64,000 nt of DNA from Ceratotherium simum simum (GCF_000283155.1 NW_004454156.1:33081208-33145207); one strand, 5' to 3'; shown: positions 44,140 through 56,560, counted from the first letter of the stretch. Made by a program: numbers and translations. The notes: generated from the sequence alone by a model not told the origin.

Positions 44140-44499
44140 TAACCTACCTCCCTTTTTCCCTTTGCATCACTCTTACACTTTGGATGGAAAATTCATGTCC
44201 TTAACAGGTAGAACACACAAAATTCCATCAGCTATTATATCATTACCTGGTAATGCCAATTCAGTCATATTCCCACCTTAAACCTAAAATATTAACACCA
44301 AGAGCACACTTCATATAAGGCAGTCGGGTGGCAGGGAGGAGGCAAACAAACAATTAATTCACCTAAAATTTAGCTGCTACAGTTCACACATCCGTAACTA
44401 ATCACAAGGCATGAATTGATAACCATAGCTTCCTTCTAGCAAGTTACAATTACTATCTACAGAACATCTTCTGCATCTTCTTTACCAGGTGGGATGAGC

Positions 44500-46920
44500 A
44501 AACCCTCATTTATTTAGGATCTTAGTCATTGATTATCTTTCTTTATTGAACTGTAATAGTTTTCCATTGACAGGACTATTGGGCAAGGGAGTACTAAGAG
44601 GGACCAGAGAATTTCCTTGGGTCCCAGATGGGTCTTCAGTTTAGTCCTTGTGGGTGATAGGGCACAATAGATGTAAGCCTGTTGCTTCAATTCCTTCATC
44701 ATAAATAAGTACCATAAGGTATGCAGCCTTCTAAAACGGCCCCCAATGGTCTCTACCTCCTGGTATTCACACCTTTATGTAATTCCCTCTCCCCAGTGTG
44801 TGAGTGTGGGCTAGACTTAGTGACTTGATTCTAATTTTATAGAATACGGGATAAACGATGGCATGTTACTCCTGAGATTAAGTTATTAAAGATTTGACCT
44901 CTCTTTCTCTCTCCCTTTCTCTCACTCTTCTGGTGTACTTGCTCTGATGAAGCATGCTGACATGTTGTGAGGGACCCTACGGAGAGGAACTGAAAGTGGC
45001 CTCCAGTCAACAGCTAAGGGACTGAGGATCTGAAGCCCCTAGTCCAATAGCTATTGCAGAACTGAATTCTTCTGACAACAGTGTGAGTAAACTTGGAAGT
45101 GGATCCTTCCCTAGTTGAGCCTTCAGATAAGATGCAACCCTGACAGATACGATGATTGCAGCCTTGTGAGAAGCATAAGACTCATCTAATAAATGCCTGT
45201 TGTTTTAGTCTACTAAGGTTCAGGATAATTTGTTACACAGCAATAGATAAATAATACAATAGGTGATATAATGTGGGCTACCATAGTGATGGATAAGGCA
45301 ACAAACAACACTATCATTGGTAATCAGGATACAATCTTTAGAGTGGCCACCTTCTCTGCCTGTTGGTTCAGCAGCATAAGGATCCCAAAATGGCTAGGGG
45401 AATTTTCAACTTCAAATTTAGCAGAACCGTGTCTGTGTTTCCTGATAGAAGCATTCCTCCCTTGGGCACAAGGACCTCCAAACACTTTAAAGGTAAGGTT
45501 GTTGGGAAAGAAAGGGAAAATTCCTTAAGTATATTTTCACTTCCACTCCTTTATAGGGGAGAGGCAACACCATATGTGGGCCACTGATTTAAGGCATATA
45601 ATGCATCTTGTAAGTTCTGACCTCATAGGATATTGTCTCCCAGCTGGCACCATAAGTGTTTCAACATGGCATTCCATAAGTTTGCCAAGCCAGCTTCTTC
45701 TCAGTGACAGGACTCAATGGATGTGAACCCAGTGGTGTACTTCTTTCACCATAAAATAAGTTCCTTTGTCAGGGGCATAAAGTATGGGATACCATGGCAA
45801 TAGATAAAACATGTATAAATCCATGACTGGTGGTGCCGGTAGAAGCATTGCAAACAGGAAAGGTTAGTTTATATTTAGAATATCTGTATCTGTCTACACA
45901 TACACACAGATATTACCTTGAAGACAAATTGCTACCTCTTCCACAGGAAAAGAAATCTAATGTAATCTACCTACATTAAGGTGGATGACTTGTCCCCCAA
46001 GAGAAAATGCCGTATCAGAAGTTCAGCAATGGCCTCTGTTGCTGGCAAACAGGGCACTCAGAAGTGGCAGTAACCAAGTAAGTTTTCACGAGAGGAAGTC
46101 CTTGGTGTTGAGCCCAAGCCTCCAAAATATGAAGATGCCCACCAAGTAGTGTGCCTCTTTTGTCTTGTGGGAAGTGTGAGATGCAGCTACTTATATCTCA
46201 TGCTTAAGGGAACTTTTTCCAGACCACTAGATGACTAGAAACTTTACCAATATATCAGGCTTCTGAATTTTCAGTTTTTCTCTCATCTTCTGGCGTGCAT
46301 GTGTCTCATCAGGTATATAAATTGCTTGGTATTTGGCTCACTAAGTCCAATTAGCATCATGTCTTTGACACAATAGACTAGCATAATATTCTATAGGATA
46401 TCAATATCATCAAGTTCCCTCATGACAATATTAAAGCAATAGGCAGGAGAGCTGACATAATCCTGTCTTAAGAGAATGGACTCCTGTCCTGGTCACATGA
46501 AGACAAATTGTTTCTGATTATGTTTATCAATGGATATTGAAAAAAATAATAAAGCGTTTTCTTGATCAACAACTGTATACTAGATGCCAGAGACTTGATT
46601 TGTTCCAGTAAATGTCCCTCATCTTGAACCATAGCTGCAATTGGCGTTACTACCTGATTGTATTTGTGATAATCCAGTGCTTCTCCAAAGCTATTTGGAT
46701 TTTGCACTGAATAAAGAGTCAAGTTAATCATGGAATCATCACCCTTGAATCTTTCAAGTCTTTTATGGTGCCATTTATGTCCAGAATTTCCCCCAAGGAT
46801 ACAGTATTGCTTCCTTGTTTGGAAGAGGTGGTGGACAATTCCTTCCTATCAAAATTTCCCTCATTTAATGGGTCAGTGAATCATAGGGATTCTGCCAATT
46901 ACTAAGTATGTCTACTCCCA
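44500..46920 (-). pseudogene. ERV-L pol remnant, provirus B
   Basis: Near 46360-46420 the minus strand reads through the reverse-transcriptase region (QDYVSSPAYC, then a YCVKDMMLIG-like stretch). The catalytic YxDD doublet has decayed to KD at 46361-46366, unlike provirus A where two aspartates remain. Multiple stops are present. No reconstruction is offered. Confidence 0.65.
44719..45259 (+). mobile_element. MaLR LTR inserted in provirus B
   Basis: It reads tatgcagccttctaaaacgg, gtctctacctcctggtattc, gtgtgagtgtgggctagact, agcatgctgacatgttgtga, ctgcaaccc-type blocks, and ends taataaatgcctgttgtttt, aatttgttacacagcaatag, ataaataatacaa. This is a full MLT1-family LTR with its polyadenylation signal. 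Confidence 0.9.
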
Positions 46921-46922
46921 AT

Positions 46923-47540
46923 TGTATTTCTAATTTTCTGTTGCTGAGTAACAAATTACCATAAAAATTTAGCTACTTAGAACAACATCTATTATCTCAC
47001 AGTTCTGAAGATGAGAATTCTGGGTGGGCTTGACTGGGTTCTGTGCTTCAGGTCTCACAAGTTCAAAGTCAAGGTTTTGGCTGGGCTGAGCTGTTATCTG
47101 GAAGCTCTGAGGAAGAATTCACTTCCAAGCTCATTCAGATTGTTGGCAGAATTCAGTTCTTTGCAATTGGAGGACTAAAGTCTTCATTTCCTTGCTGGCT
47201 GTCAGCCAGGGATTGCTCTCAATTTGTAAAGACCCCCCACATTCCTTGGCATGTGGTCCCCTCCATCTCCAAAGCCAACAATGGCACCTCAAATCTCCTC
47301 TGTACTTCAAATCTCTGACTACCTCTCCTGCCACTGGCTGGAATTAAAACTCTCTACTTTGAAAGAGCTCACGTGGGTAGATTAGGTCCACCCAGATGAC
47401 ATCCCTCTTGCTGCATAATGTAACATAATGACAGGGGTGATAGCTTATCATGTTCACAGGTTCCACACACACTCAAAAGGGAGGACATTATACAAAGGCG
47501 AAAGTCATTGGAAGTCATTCTTCGAAATCTACCTACCACA
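46923..47540 (-). mobile_element. MLT1-type LTR inserted in provirus B
   Basis: It starts TGTATTTCTAATTTTCTG and ends cctaccaCA. It is colinear with the solo LTR at 1822-2432 (both hold ggctgggct..tatctgga, gaagaat..acttccaagct, ttggcagaattcagttcttt). The flanking 5-mers ccaat (46918-46922) and tcaat (47541-47545) are a one-mismatch target duplication. Confidence 0.9.
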
Positions 47541-48609
47541 TCAATATAGATTTATGGTCTGGGAAAATAACCACAGTATGGGTCCACAGACCCCTAGTCC
47601 CCTGTGAGTTAGACTCATGTCAAGACTTAATCCATCACCTGACTTCCATGAGCCTCCACACTGAGTGACAGTACCATATGGTATTTTATGTCTCTGAGGA
47701 ATAGGTGTCAGTTTAGAGCCAGTACCTAATACCTTCTTGGAAGTCTAAATACTTCCTATTCCCTAGTTCACAGTCACCCTGGCAAATGGCAACGTGTCCC
47801 ACAGAGGAAGGCTTGGGAGAAGTCTCATCAAGTAAGCTTTTCAAGGGTCTTTTCTCAAAGGGACCTGGCTCCCCTCAGTTGATGGGCTTTAGATGGATGA
47901 GCTTGCATGGGTCTGGAAACTGGAAGCGAGGTCATGAATTCCCACTATGGCAACTTGTGCCAGATTGGTACCCACAAGAACTAAATCTTTCTCACTTATA
48001 CGTTAAGCATCACCTTAGTAGGCTGTACATCTATTTCATTACTAGGGACCCATTGACCAATTAGCCATCACCACAGCTTCCTGAGGGTCAAAACACTCTG
48101 ACAACCATTCTATCCTTGGGTTGTATCTTAGTAACTGCACTCACTTATCTCTGACAGTTAAGTTACGCCACCAGGCCTCTACAATTCATGGATCCCATTA
48201 TTCCCACTGAAATCTGTGAGCGCAATTTCATTACAGCATCTCCCACTGTCATGATGGGCTTACATAGCACAGCCATTACAGAACTTTTTGAGGACTCCCT
48301 CTTTTTTGCCAGGAAAGTTCTAGTATTCAAATCTCTTTGACTATTGGGTGCTATTGAATCCAGGCTTCAATTACCCAATCTAGTAGATTGTTAATGCCAT
48401 TCCCAGCTGTTTACATCAATACATTAAATCTCAGATCTCAGATGAATGGCCCCCATTGACAAATTTGTTCTGATTTAATCATATATTGTGATCTCCTTGA
48501 TCTATTACTCTTGGAATCAACTCCCATAATCTCCAGACTTCTGCAGCAAGACACTGCAAATCTAGCAGTTTACAGATCTGGTAAAGACAGCTACAAATAC
48601 TTTGCTATT

Positions 48610-49016
48610 TGTATTAGTTTGCTAGGGCTACCATAACAAAGTTCCACAGACTGGGTGGCTTAAACAACAGAAATTTATTTCCTCACAGTTCTGGAGGTTG
48701 CAAGCCCAAGATCAAGGCGTTGACAGGGTTGATTTCTTCCAAGGCTTGTAGGTGACCTGTCCTTCGCTTATAGATGGCCATCATCTCCCTATATCTTCAC
48801 ATGGTCTTTCTCTGTGTGGGTCTGTTTCCTAATCTCCTTTTCTTATAAGGACACCAGTCACTGGATTAAGATTGGATTAGGGCCAACACTAATGACCTCC
48901 GTTAACCTTAGTCATCTCTTTTAAGACCCTATCTCCTAATACAGTCACATTCTGGGGTACTAGGGGTTAGGACTCCCACTTATGAAGCTGGAAGGGACAC
49001 ACTTCAACCCAGAATA
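48610..49016 (-). mobile_element. MLT1-type LTR inserted in provirus B
   Basis: It starts TGTATTAGTTTGCTAGGGCT and continues with cacagactgggtggcttaaa, ctcacagttctggaggttgc, cttcacatggtctttctctg, cttataaggacaccagtcac and gaccctatctcctaatacag. Flanks ctatt (48605-48609) and ctgtt (49017-49021) are a one-mismatch 5-bp duplication. Confidence 0.9.
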
Positions 49017-49017
49017 C

Positions 49018-49405
49018 TGTTCTTCCCATAAGTAAGGAAATTAATCATTCTTTCTCTTGAATATTGGATGACCCTGTGATCTGTTTGGACAACAAAATGT
49101 GGTAGAAGTAATACTATATAACTTCTGAAGGTGGACCTTAACAAACATGCAATTTCTGCCTTCACCTTGGACCACTGCCTCTTCAAAGCCACCTGCCAGG
49201 TAAGAAGTCCCACTGCTGCTAAAGAGAGAGGTCATGTGGAGGGAAGCCCAAAGCTACCTTGGATTTTCCACCTCTAGCCAAGCACCTGGCGGAAGAACTG
49301 CCCAGTTAAACCCTAGCCAACCTACAGAATCATGAGAGATAATATACTGTGGTTAGTTCAATCCACTAAGTTTTAGCTTAGTGTTACCCACCCTAAATCA
49401 AGCTA
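49018..49405 (+). mobile_element. MaLR-like LTR remnant, plus orientation
   Basis: It shows tgttcttcccataagtaagg, gtggtagaagtaatactata, taacttctgaaggtgga, agaatcatgagagataatat and ccactaagttttagcttagt, a decayed MLT1-type 3' end. It abuts the previous LTR in opposite orientation. Confidence 0.6.
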
Positions 49406-50166
49406 AAACAATAGGCAAGCTCTTTTGGAGTAGGTATTCTACTTCTCTGTCTGGTTGAACAAGATTCTGACTGTCATTAGGAACCTGCAGGCAATGAGAT
49501 GGTGGAGGTAGGTCCTGAAAATTCGGTAATCATCTAGGGGTAAAGTTAATGAAAGGAATTTATGCAGGGAAAGTCTTCCTCTCAGATGGGGACAGCAAGG
49601 AATATTCAAGGGGAGTTCTCAGTTCCAGCTATGTCTGTCCAAAGTCCCCATCCCATGTCTCAGGGTCTCACTCTATCCTCCAGTCCCTTGCCTTAGCATA
49701 AGACACAGCAGCTGTTGGCTCTGCAACTCCACAGCCCTTACAATCACACCCTGAGCTTGACTCTCAGCAGCTATTACTGGACATAAGAGACTCATTCAAA
49801 ATGACCGTAATGGCTTTCTGATTTTACCCCTGTGCCCTCACAAGGACATTCAATTCTTGTAATTTGTCCTTTTCTCTGTGTATACTCTCTAGTGCCACGA
49901 GATGCAACCTGCCCACATGACATCTCTGAAAGCTCTACTGTTGCCATAGTGACTAAATATCTCAGTCCTTTGATCTCCCAAAGTCTCAGCCTCAACCAGC
50001 ACTCTCTCCCATGCTACCACCAGCAATAATTTCAGTAATTGACGCCAACACATGTCACGGATTACCAGTGTTTCATTTCCCCTAGCAAGGAGGAAATCAG
50101 AGCACTCACCAGACTTGTGAGCAATCCAATCCCTGAAGCCTGTTTGACTGGTTCTGGTGTGATCAC

Positions 50167-50640
50167 TGTACCAGTCAGGGTCCTGGCTAAGAGCTTAAGG
50201 AAGGAACTATTTACAAATGCATGGGCATAGATAAGAAGCAACAACAAGGGAGGGCGAAGCATCCAGGGCCATCCACAGCAGGAAGCTGTGACCACTTCTA
50301 GGTCTGGAAGGGAAAAGGGATGGGAGTAGTTACAAGAGCCAGTGAGAGCTGAAGCTAAAGGAGAGGGCTTGCCAATTAGAGCTGTGACTTTTAGGAGAGG
50401 CGCACAGCACCACTAAACAGAGGCTTGGTGGGGAGGAATCCAGGGAAATTAATACCCCAACCTCTCTCTCCTCCAACCCACTCGTCTCCTGCCAGCTTCT
50501 TCCGTTGGCCAAAACCGTCAGGAAACCAGGATGCAAGGGAGCCAGGTGGATGCTCTTCATAGAAGTCAGCCAGCCTCCTGGTCTCAGAGCAGATGGAGAA
50601 GGGTGAGAACAGACCTGGAGAGACACATGGAGAATTCCCA
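50167..50640 (-). mobile_element. ERV-L LTR (MLT2-like), right copy of provirus B
   Basis: It starts TGTACCAGTCAGGGTCCTGG and contains aggaactatttacaaatgca, tgggcatagataagaagcaa, caattagagctgtgactttt and cgtcaggaaaccaggatgca, ending near aattcccA. It matches the left LTR of provirus A best at its start. Confidence 0.75.
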
Positions 50641-50859
50641 GCCCCATGACTCAGATCCAGATCTTCTTGTTTTCCACCTGGGTGCTCTCCACACAAAACC
50701 TAACCTGACCATCGCTTCATTCTAATTGAGGCCCTAATTAGGACCTCTTTCCTGTCTTCTCCCCAGATTCTGAATCTCTCTCGAATGCAGGTATCACATC
50801 CTCCAGAGTGGGTCACTGGATGTCTGGGCAACACTCTTAGCTTTACTTTTGTTGTTTTT
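50641..50859. other. Unassigned sequence
   Basis: No repeat or gene is recognised between the ERV-L LTR and the L1-like block. Confidence 0.45.
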
Positions 50860-51370
50860 ACCATACTTTTTTCCCTTTTCTTGATTCATTTATCCTTTTT
50901 ATAAATTCCCATTCCCAATTCACTCTGATGCATTTGTTAGCTATTCTTGAATTTACACGTCTTCGTAAATATGTAATTTTTTTTATGATCATTGGTGTCT
51001 TTACCTTACAACAATGGTGTTGCTCTATAGAGTTCATTCTGTTTCTTATCTTTTTAACTCAGCACTGTATTTATAAGACCCATTCGTGTTGCTGTGCATA
51101 TAACTAGTTGGTTGTTTCTAACTACTGATAACTAGGATTCTATAGTTAGTATCCATTCATTTCATTTAGCCATTCCCTCCAGTGATGAGTGTTTAGGTGG
51201 CTTCTATCTCCCAGATACCACAAACAACTTTCCCATAAACACTCTTCTACTCACATCCTCATGGACTGGTGTGAGAATTACACAGAGCTGTATATTCAGG
51301 TCGGCTTCCTGGGTCAGAACTCTTACTTTTGGATCTCCTGAAAGTGAGTTCTAGTTCTCTTTTTAAATGT
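50860..51370 (-). mobile_element. Old LINE 3' UTR-like block (L1M/HAL1), reversed, tentative
   Basis: The order acccattcgtgttgctgtgc, ggttgtttctaactactgat, ttcatttagccattccctcc, cataaacactcttctac and cggcttcctgggtcagaact follows a repeat common in reversed old L1s (catgttgttgcgtgta ... gggttgtttccag ... aacattcttgta ... gctgggtca). Confidence 0.5.
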
Positions 51371-51599
51371 TGCTCAATTTTTTTATGATAGTCTCATCTG
51401 ATCAAGATATTTTTTGATTATGAACTGTATCTTAGCTTTATTAGTCCTTTCACCTGACTTCTTAATTACAATTGTAACATAGAACATAGAATGACAGAAA
51501 TGAAATGGATCAAAGTTGGCCAATCTCCTCATTCTCTAAGTGAGGAAAGTGGATGCTGGAAAGGAGCCTTGAACTTGTTTTTAGTTCAGCCGCAAGTAA

Positions 51600-51815
51600 G
51601 TTTATCAACTATCCTATTTCTGATGTGCCAAGCATCAGAGAGAAGACCTACATGACCCTGGCTGCAATCTGGCAAAGATGATATTACTATATTCATTTCA
51701 CAGATGTGGTAACTGAGGCACAGGGAGTACCTAAGATGTCAGAGTTGCTGAGAGCAAAAGCTATGCCTTATGACTTCAAGTCTCTGTGTTTGCCTACAAC
51801 GCACTGCTCAGAAAG
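51600..51815 (-). mobile_element. MIR SINE, reversed
   Basis: It shows ttctgatgtgccaagcatca, cagatgtggtaactgaggca, cagggagtacctaagatgtc and agagttgctgagagc, then tcaagtctctgtgttt. Confidence 0.7.
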
Positions 51816-52147
51816 CTTGATAGATGGTTTGGGATGCCTCTGCTAAGGTTAAACCAACAATAACAAAGACTGACTCTATTAGAAATCCAGGTGTGTCTTA
51901 CTGTGCTTCAACATGTATCCCAAAATAAATGGAGTATCTCAGACCTCTTGCCCTCATCTAATGGCTATAATTACACTGCGGGCCACTGGTTACACTAATG
52001 TTTCACTTCTGCCTTTCTAAAGCACGTTTTGGAAGTTAAATTTATTTGGTGATAAGGGCAGGGCTCTCAATATAAAAAGCAGATTTAGGAAAGCATTCAC
52101 TTTCTCTAGGAGAGCATGATCCTAGATCAAATTATCAATCGTCATAG
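51816..52147. other. Unassigned sequence
   Basis: No gene or repeat is recognised. Confidence 0.45.
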
Positions 52148-52228
52148 TTAATAGCTACTATAAATTGAGCTTTTTACCCTATGGTGGGGACTGTAAGGCT
52201 AAGTACTCATAAATACATTATCCTTTGC
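52148..52228 (-). mobile_element. MIR SINE 3' fragment, reversed
   Basis: It reads ttaatagctactataaattg, agctttttaccctatggtgg and taaatacattatcctttgcc, the tail-proximal third of a reversed MIR. Confidence 0.6.
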
Positions 52229-53819
52229 CATGTGACTTGCTGGACAAGTGGACACAGATACCCTCTGCCCCTACTGTCCCTGAGATTCAGATTATGGGCA
52301 CGAAGTAGTCTCTCTCACTTAGTCCTGAGACCTGGGCATCTTCATTCTCCAATGCTGCCGGAATGCTAGGGTGTGTGAGCTCTCAGTGAAACAGTTCCCT
52401 AGTTCTGATTTGGTTCTTGCTCTCTGTGTTCAGATTCCTTCCCAGAAGAGAGGAGAGATCATTGTAAAATAGTGGAAACCCCACTCTGAACCCCTGATAC
52501 TTGTAACCACCCATATATGTCCTTTGCGTGTCAGAGATAAGGTAGCAGGATGGGAGATTTTAAGTGATATTCTCAAGTCACCTGAGTGGTGGAGAGGAGT
52601 GCCTGGCTGCCCTGTGTTCCATTTGCACGTACACTCGTTGGTGTTGGTCATTGGGAAGTGCAAGCGATCGGTTTCTATCTAAAAGACAAAATCAGAATAC
52701 CTAGCACTGCTGATGGGAAATGTTGGTGCAGAGTTTTGACTGCTAAGATTATAGGTTTGCTAACACTGACGCTTGCTTGTAAATAAAATTTACCCACACT
52801 ATAGTTCTTAGGCATCCTCTCCTATCTTTCCTGATTAAACTCAGTGCACCATCGCCGCTACTCCACGTCTTCTCTTATCAGCAGTAGGCGGACTTGTGAT
52901 GTAAATCCAAGCCGCTCCGTCTGCAGAGAGCAGGCTCTTACCACGTGGGTGCAGCAGGTGAGGCTCAGCTCCGGGGCCCAGAACCCTCTCCCACACTCTT
53001 TTGCCCTCCTGATACACCCAGTTTCTTTTCAGAACCTCAAGATGCTTCAGCTCTTCTCCCTAACCCTTTATAAGGCAACAAGCTCTCAGGTAGGCATCAG
53101 TGATTGTTGTCAAATCTTAGAGGAGGTGGGGCTTTAGAGATTATCTTTTCAAAACACCCATCTGAAGCAAGGATGCTGTCCCTAGCACTCCGGTAGCTGG
53201 TCCCCTGCTGCACCCGGAGAATGTCTCACTTTTCCCTTGTCCCTTATGTGGCTACCACCTTGGGGAAGTGTCAGCCTGGCTCTAGTTGAAATCATCTTTC
53301 TGCACCTGCTTTGCTTTGTGCAACCCAGCTCCCTGGGCTGCCCAAACCGAGGTGTTCTTCCTGCCTCCTGACAGCTATTTGGGTGCTGCCAGACAGTCAC
53401 TATGGCTTGTCTTCTCCAGATAACAGCCGCATCCCCTTCCTTCTGTATCCTTTCATACATAAACTCAGGTCAAATAGTTTTCTCTCAGGGGGATATTTCT
53501 CTCTTTACCTTTAGGCGTCCCATGGAATGAGGGATTCTGGGCCCTCAAGAATTTATGCAAGTATTTAGAGTGAGGTTAGGGGATAAGAGCACCTTTTATT
53601 GTCCCTCAAAGACCAGGTAAGCAATCTCGTATCCCTCCCACCTTTTGTGTGCTGTGGACTCCAGAGTGACAGTCACAGAATAACTATAAGATGGGAAGAG
53701 CCTCCCATATCCCCCCAACACACACACAACAAGAACACACAGGAGGGCCTCTGGGCTTTGCCCTGGGCAGGGGGCTGATATCCCTGCCAAGACCACATTA
53801 AACAAAAATAAAGTCTATA
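52229..53819. other. Unique sequence, no gene seen
   Basis: No repeat is firmly recognised over 1.6 kb. Frames at 52844-53137 and 53182-53514 lack domains, and no exon model is supported. A cacacacacaac patch lies at about 53720. Confidence 0.4.
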
Positions 53820-54560
53820 ATTCAAAGAAACCAGTCTAGGCAAAACCACTCTGCAAAGGGCAGAGACACGCAGAAATCAAAGGAGTGAGAGACTGAAGGG
53901 CAGAGAATCTGGGCATTATGGAGGCTGGATCACCTGACCACACGGAGAGAAGTTGCTCCTGCCAGAGAATTAGTTGCTTCATTAGCCACAACCAGGTTCG
54001 TCAAGGAAGTTAATTAAAGTCTGTGGCCCTGTGCTTTCAGAAAGGAACCTTGGCAACCACAGTTTGCAGCCGCAGATGAGACACATCCTGGTAGCCCAGC
54101 CTCTGCCCTCCCATCTCTCCAGCTAGCTAGAGGAGACTATTTTCATTTCTTAAAGGAGCAGAGCTGTATTTATTTGGAAACTTCCATCTTGAGTCCTCAC
54201 AAGACAAAGGGTTATTGTCCCTAAGCTAAATTAACAGGGAATAATTTCCCCTGGGTGAGTGTGTTCGTATGTGTGCATTTTAGCATGTGTATAATTGAAT
54301 GAATTAACCCAAGGAAGCATGTGAATGGCATAGAACAATGGTTGGAGAAGGTCGAGCATTCATCTTGGTGCCAAGGAAGGCCGCACCTTATTTAGCTTAG
54401 GGCTGATCTGGCCTTTCCAGATTGGATATTTCAAGGCCCCCTGAGGCCTTGGTTGAATTGTGCAAGTCTGATTTCATTTAAAATTGTATATAAATGAGTG
54501 CATTTATAAAACAATAATTAATTCTGCAATGCCTTGAAAAAGAAATGCATATATGAATAT
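53820..54560. promoter_or_regulatory. Candidate conserved non-coding block
   Basis: It is repeat-free. Words include ttaattaaag (54010-54019), an AACAATGG SOX-type site (54334-54341), aattaacaggga, attgaatgaattaaccc and aaacaataattaattc. It ends in an AT run. This is the densest homeodomain/SOX word cluster in the window. Function is inferred, not shown. Confidence 0.28.
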
Positions 54561-54573
54561 ATATATATATATT
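54557..54573. repeat. (AT)8 microsatellite
   Basis: A pure AT dinucleotide run lies at the edge of the candidate regulatory block. Confidence 0.95.
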
Positions 54574-55205
54574 GCATCAAGCCTTTCTGGAAGAAGGCTG
54601 AGGATAGATATTATGGCAGAGTTTTCAATCCGTGGTGTCAGCGGCAGAAATGGCACCTCCTCCTCCCCAACCACCAGCTAGCCTCTAACAAACCCATCCA
54701 ATCACCAATACTATGCTGTGAGGGCTCTTGTCAACTGCCTTAACATAATCCTGTTTTCAGAGTCTGGTACTCTTTTGTGCTTGCTCCAGACTGAAGCTGG
54801 GGCCCCCGAATGATCTTTTCTAAAGCTGTCTGTAGAATCTCCAAATGAATTCCAAGTTTAACAGAACTGATCTCCCAGCTGAATGCTAGTTTCACATGGC
54901 TTCCTTTATCTGGAGCTTGCTGGGGTTCCTGATAGGACTAGACCATGGTCAACGGTGCCCTTGCACCAACCCACACCATCTCCCGCCAACTTGCACTCTT
55001 AAAACCAGCCCCCATCTCACCCCCCTACACCTGCTAGCCCCATTCTCAGGGGGCTTCAGAGAAGTCAAAAATAGCTCCTCATCAGAAAAAGCTTAGGCCA
55101 CCCGCTTTAACATGAAACCTTTGAGAATGGCCTTTTCAGCTTCAAAGCTGCCATGGTGGGCAAAGCTTCAAAGTCAGGTCAGTGTTAGCCTTTGATGGTC
55201 TTGTG
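54574..55205. other. Unassigned sequence
   Basis: No gene or repeat is recognised. It includes a C-rich patch at 54960-55050. Confidence 0.45.
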
Positions 55206-55211
55206 TCTTTA

Positions 55212-55385
55212 AAGCAGTGGTCTTAACCTTTTTCTAGGTCATAGACCCCTCTGGAAACCTGAGAGCTATGGAGCCACATGCCGTAAAAATACACAAGCTC
55301 GATAAAAATTGCCTGCAATTGCAGTGGGCTTGTGATTATCCTGACCGCTATCCATAGATCTCAGGATAAGAATTCCTACTCTAAT
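55212..55385. mobile_element. hAT-Charlie-type DNA transposon fossil
   Basis: It opens gcagtggtcttaaccttttt and ataggacccct-like tcatagacccctctgg. It closes atctcaggataagaattcct, an imperfect inverted terminal repeat (ctt..aacc against gg.taag). Flanking ctttaaag and ctctaatg are similar 8-mers, as expected for an old hAT 8-bp duplication. Confidence 0.6.
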
Positions 55386-55689
55386 GTCATAGCCAAGATA
55401 TCCACATCAAGATGTCTTTTCCAAGTCTTCTCTGAAGGACCCCAATGAGTACTGATCCCTCTGATCTCATTTCTCAATATTTTTACTCTTCCCTATTTCT
55501 CAGGGCCATGCTACATTCATCCATCCATCCAGGGCTGACATTAAGTAAGTACATATGATTTGGGTTGTATTTTTTTTATAGTCAGCATCCATTCTGATTG
55601 ATAGGTGACCACATCTCACAGGTTTATTTTGAATATTACTCCTGCATTTAACATCCATCCATCTATAGATCCTTACATCAGACCATTTA
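55386..55689. other. Unassigned sequence
   Basis: It contains short catccatccatcc repeats at 55516 and 55651. No repeat family is recognised. Confidence 0.45.
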
Positions 55690-56560
55690 TTCATTCCCAG
55701 TCAGTCATTTTTTTAGAAGCTTCTGTGTTCTAGGAACTGTTCCAGGCGCTGGGAAGACAGCGGAAAACAAGACACCGATACTCTGCCTTTATGTTATTCA
55801 CAGTTGAGTGAAGAGATGGACAAATAAAACAGAAATTACAACCGAAATGGGATTAATGCTCTAGAGGAAGAGAATGGGACACTTTGAGAACAAAAAGAGA
55901 GGGAATTTAGCTCATATTTGGGCGCAGGAGATAAGGAATGCTTTCTGAAGAAGAATATGTATAGGCGACAAGAAAGGGTAAGTCAGAGTTACACAAATAT
56001 AGTGCAGGTGGCTGAGCAGATGACAGAAAGGACAACTGTCCCGAGGATTCAGCTTTATCCTGAAGGCAGTGGAGAGTAACTGCAGAGTTTTAAGTGGAAT
56101 ACCAACGATCAGATTTGAGTTTCCCAAAGGTCACTTCAGATTTCCAAGGGAAAGAATGAATTAGAGGAATCAAGACTAAAGGCAGGAAGCCAGTTAGAGG
56201 GCTATTGCAGTGTTCCAAATGGTGGTCTAGACTTGGAAAATGGCAGCAGGGTTGGAAGAAAGTGGGTGCTTTGATGAAACACAAAGGGTAGAAATGATAA
56301 GATTTGGTGACTGCCTAAATTAGGGTGGGGCTAAGGGAGAAGGAAAAGCCAAGAATAATGCTCTGGTTTCTGTTTGGGCAATGAGGCGGGTAGGTCCTCT
56401 ACTTACAGGAATGATAGAGAAGAATCAGATTTGGCGAGGAGGCAAGACGATAAGACAAATGTAGCTTTGGATTTGGTGAGCTTGAGGTGCCAGCAAGACA
56501 TTCAAGCAGAGACGCCTAGCAGCTAATTGAGTCTAAAATGCAAGAAAGTTCCAACCTGGC
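55690..56560 (-). mobile_element. LINE-2, long reversed copy
   Basis: It begins at the 3' end (ctaggaactgttccaggcgc, tgggaagacagcggaaaaca). It continues leftward into L2 ORF2 as gtggagagtaactgcagagt, aggcaggaagccagttagag, ggctattgcagtgttccaaa and gagcttgaggtgccagcaag. About 870 bp is the longest reversed L2 here. It lies about 0.4 kb from a long plus-strand L2. Confidence 0.88.

Larger units (their letters stand above)
44140..50166 (-). mobile_element. ERV-L provirus B, internal region (degenerate, interrupted)
   Basis: On the minus strand it runs gag (about 50166-47540) to pol (about 46920-44500), then a polypurine tract at 44146-44163 (plus strand cctccctttttccctttg) beside the 3' LTR. Blocks align with provirus A. 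It is broken by stops throughout and by four MaLR LTRs (44719-45259, 46923-47540, 48610-49016, 49018-49405). No env is seen. Confidence 0.75.
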
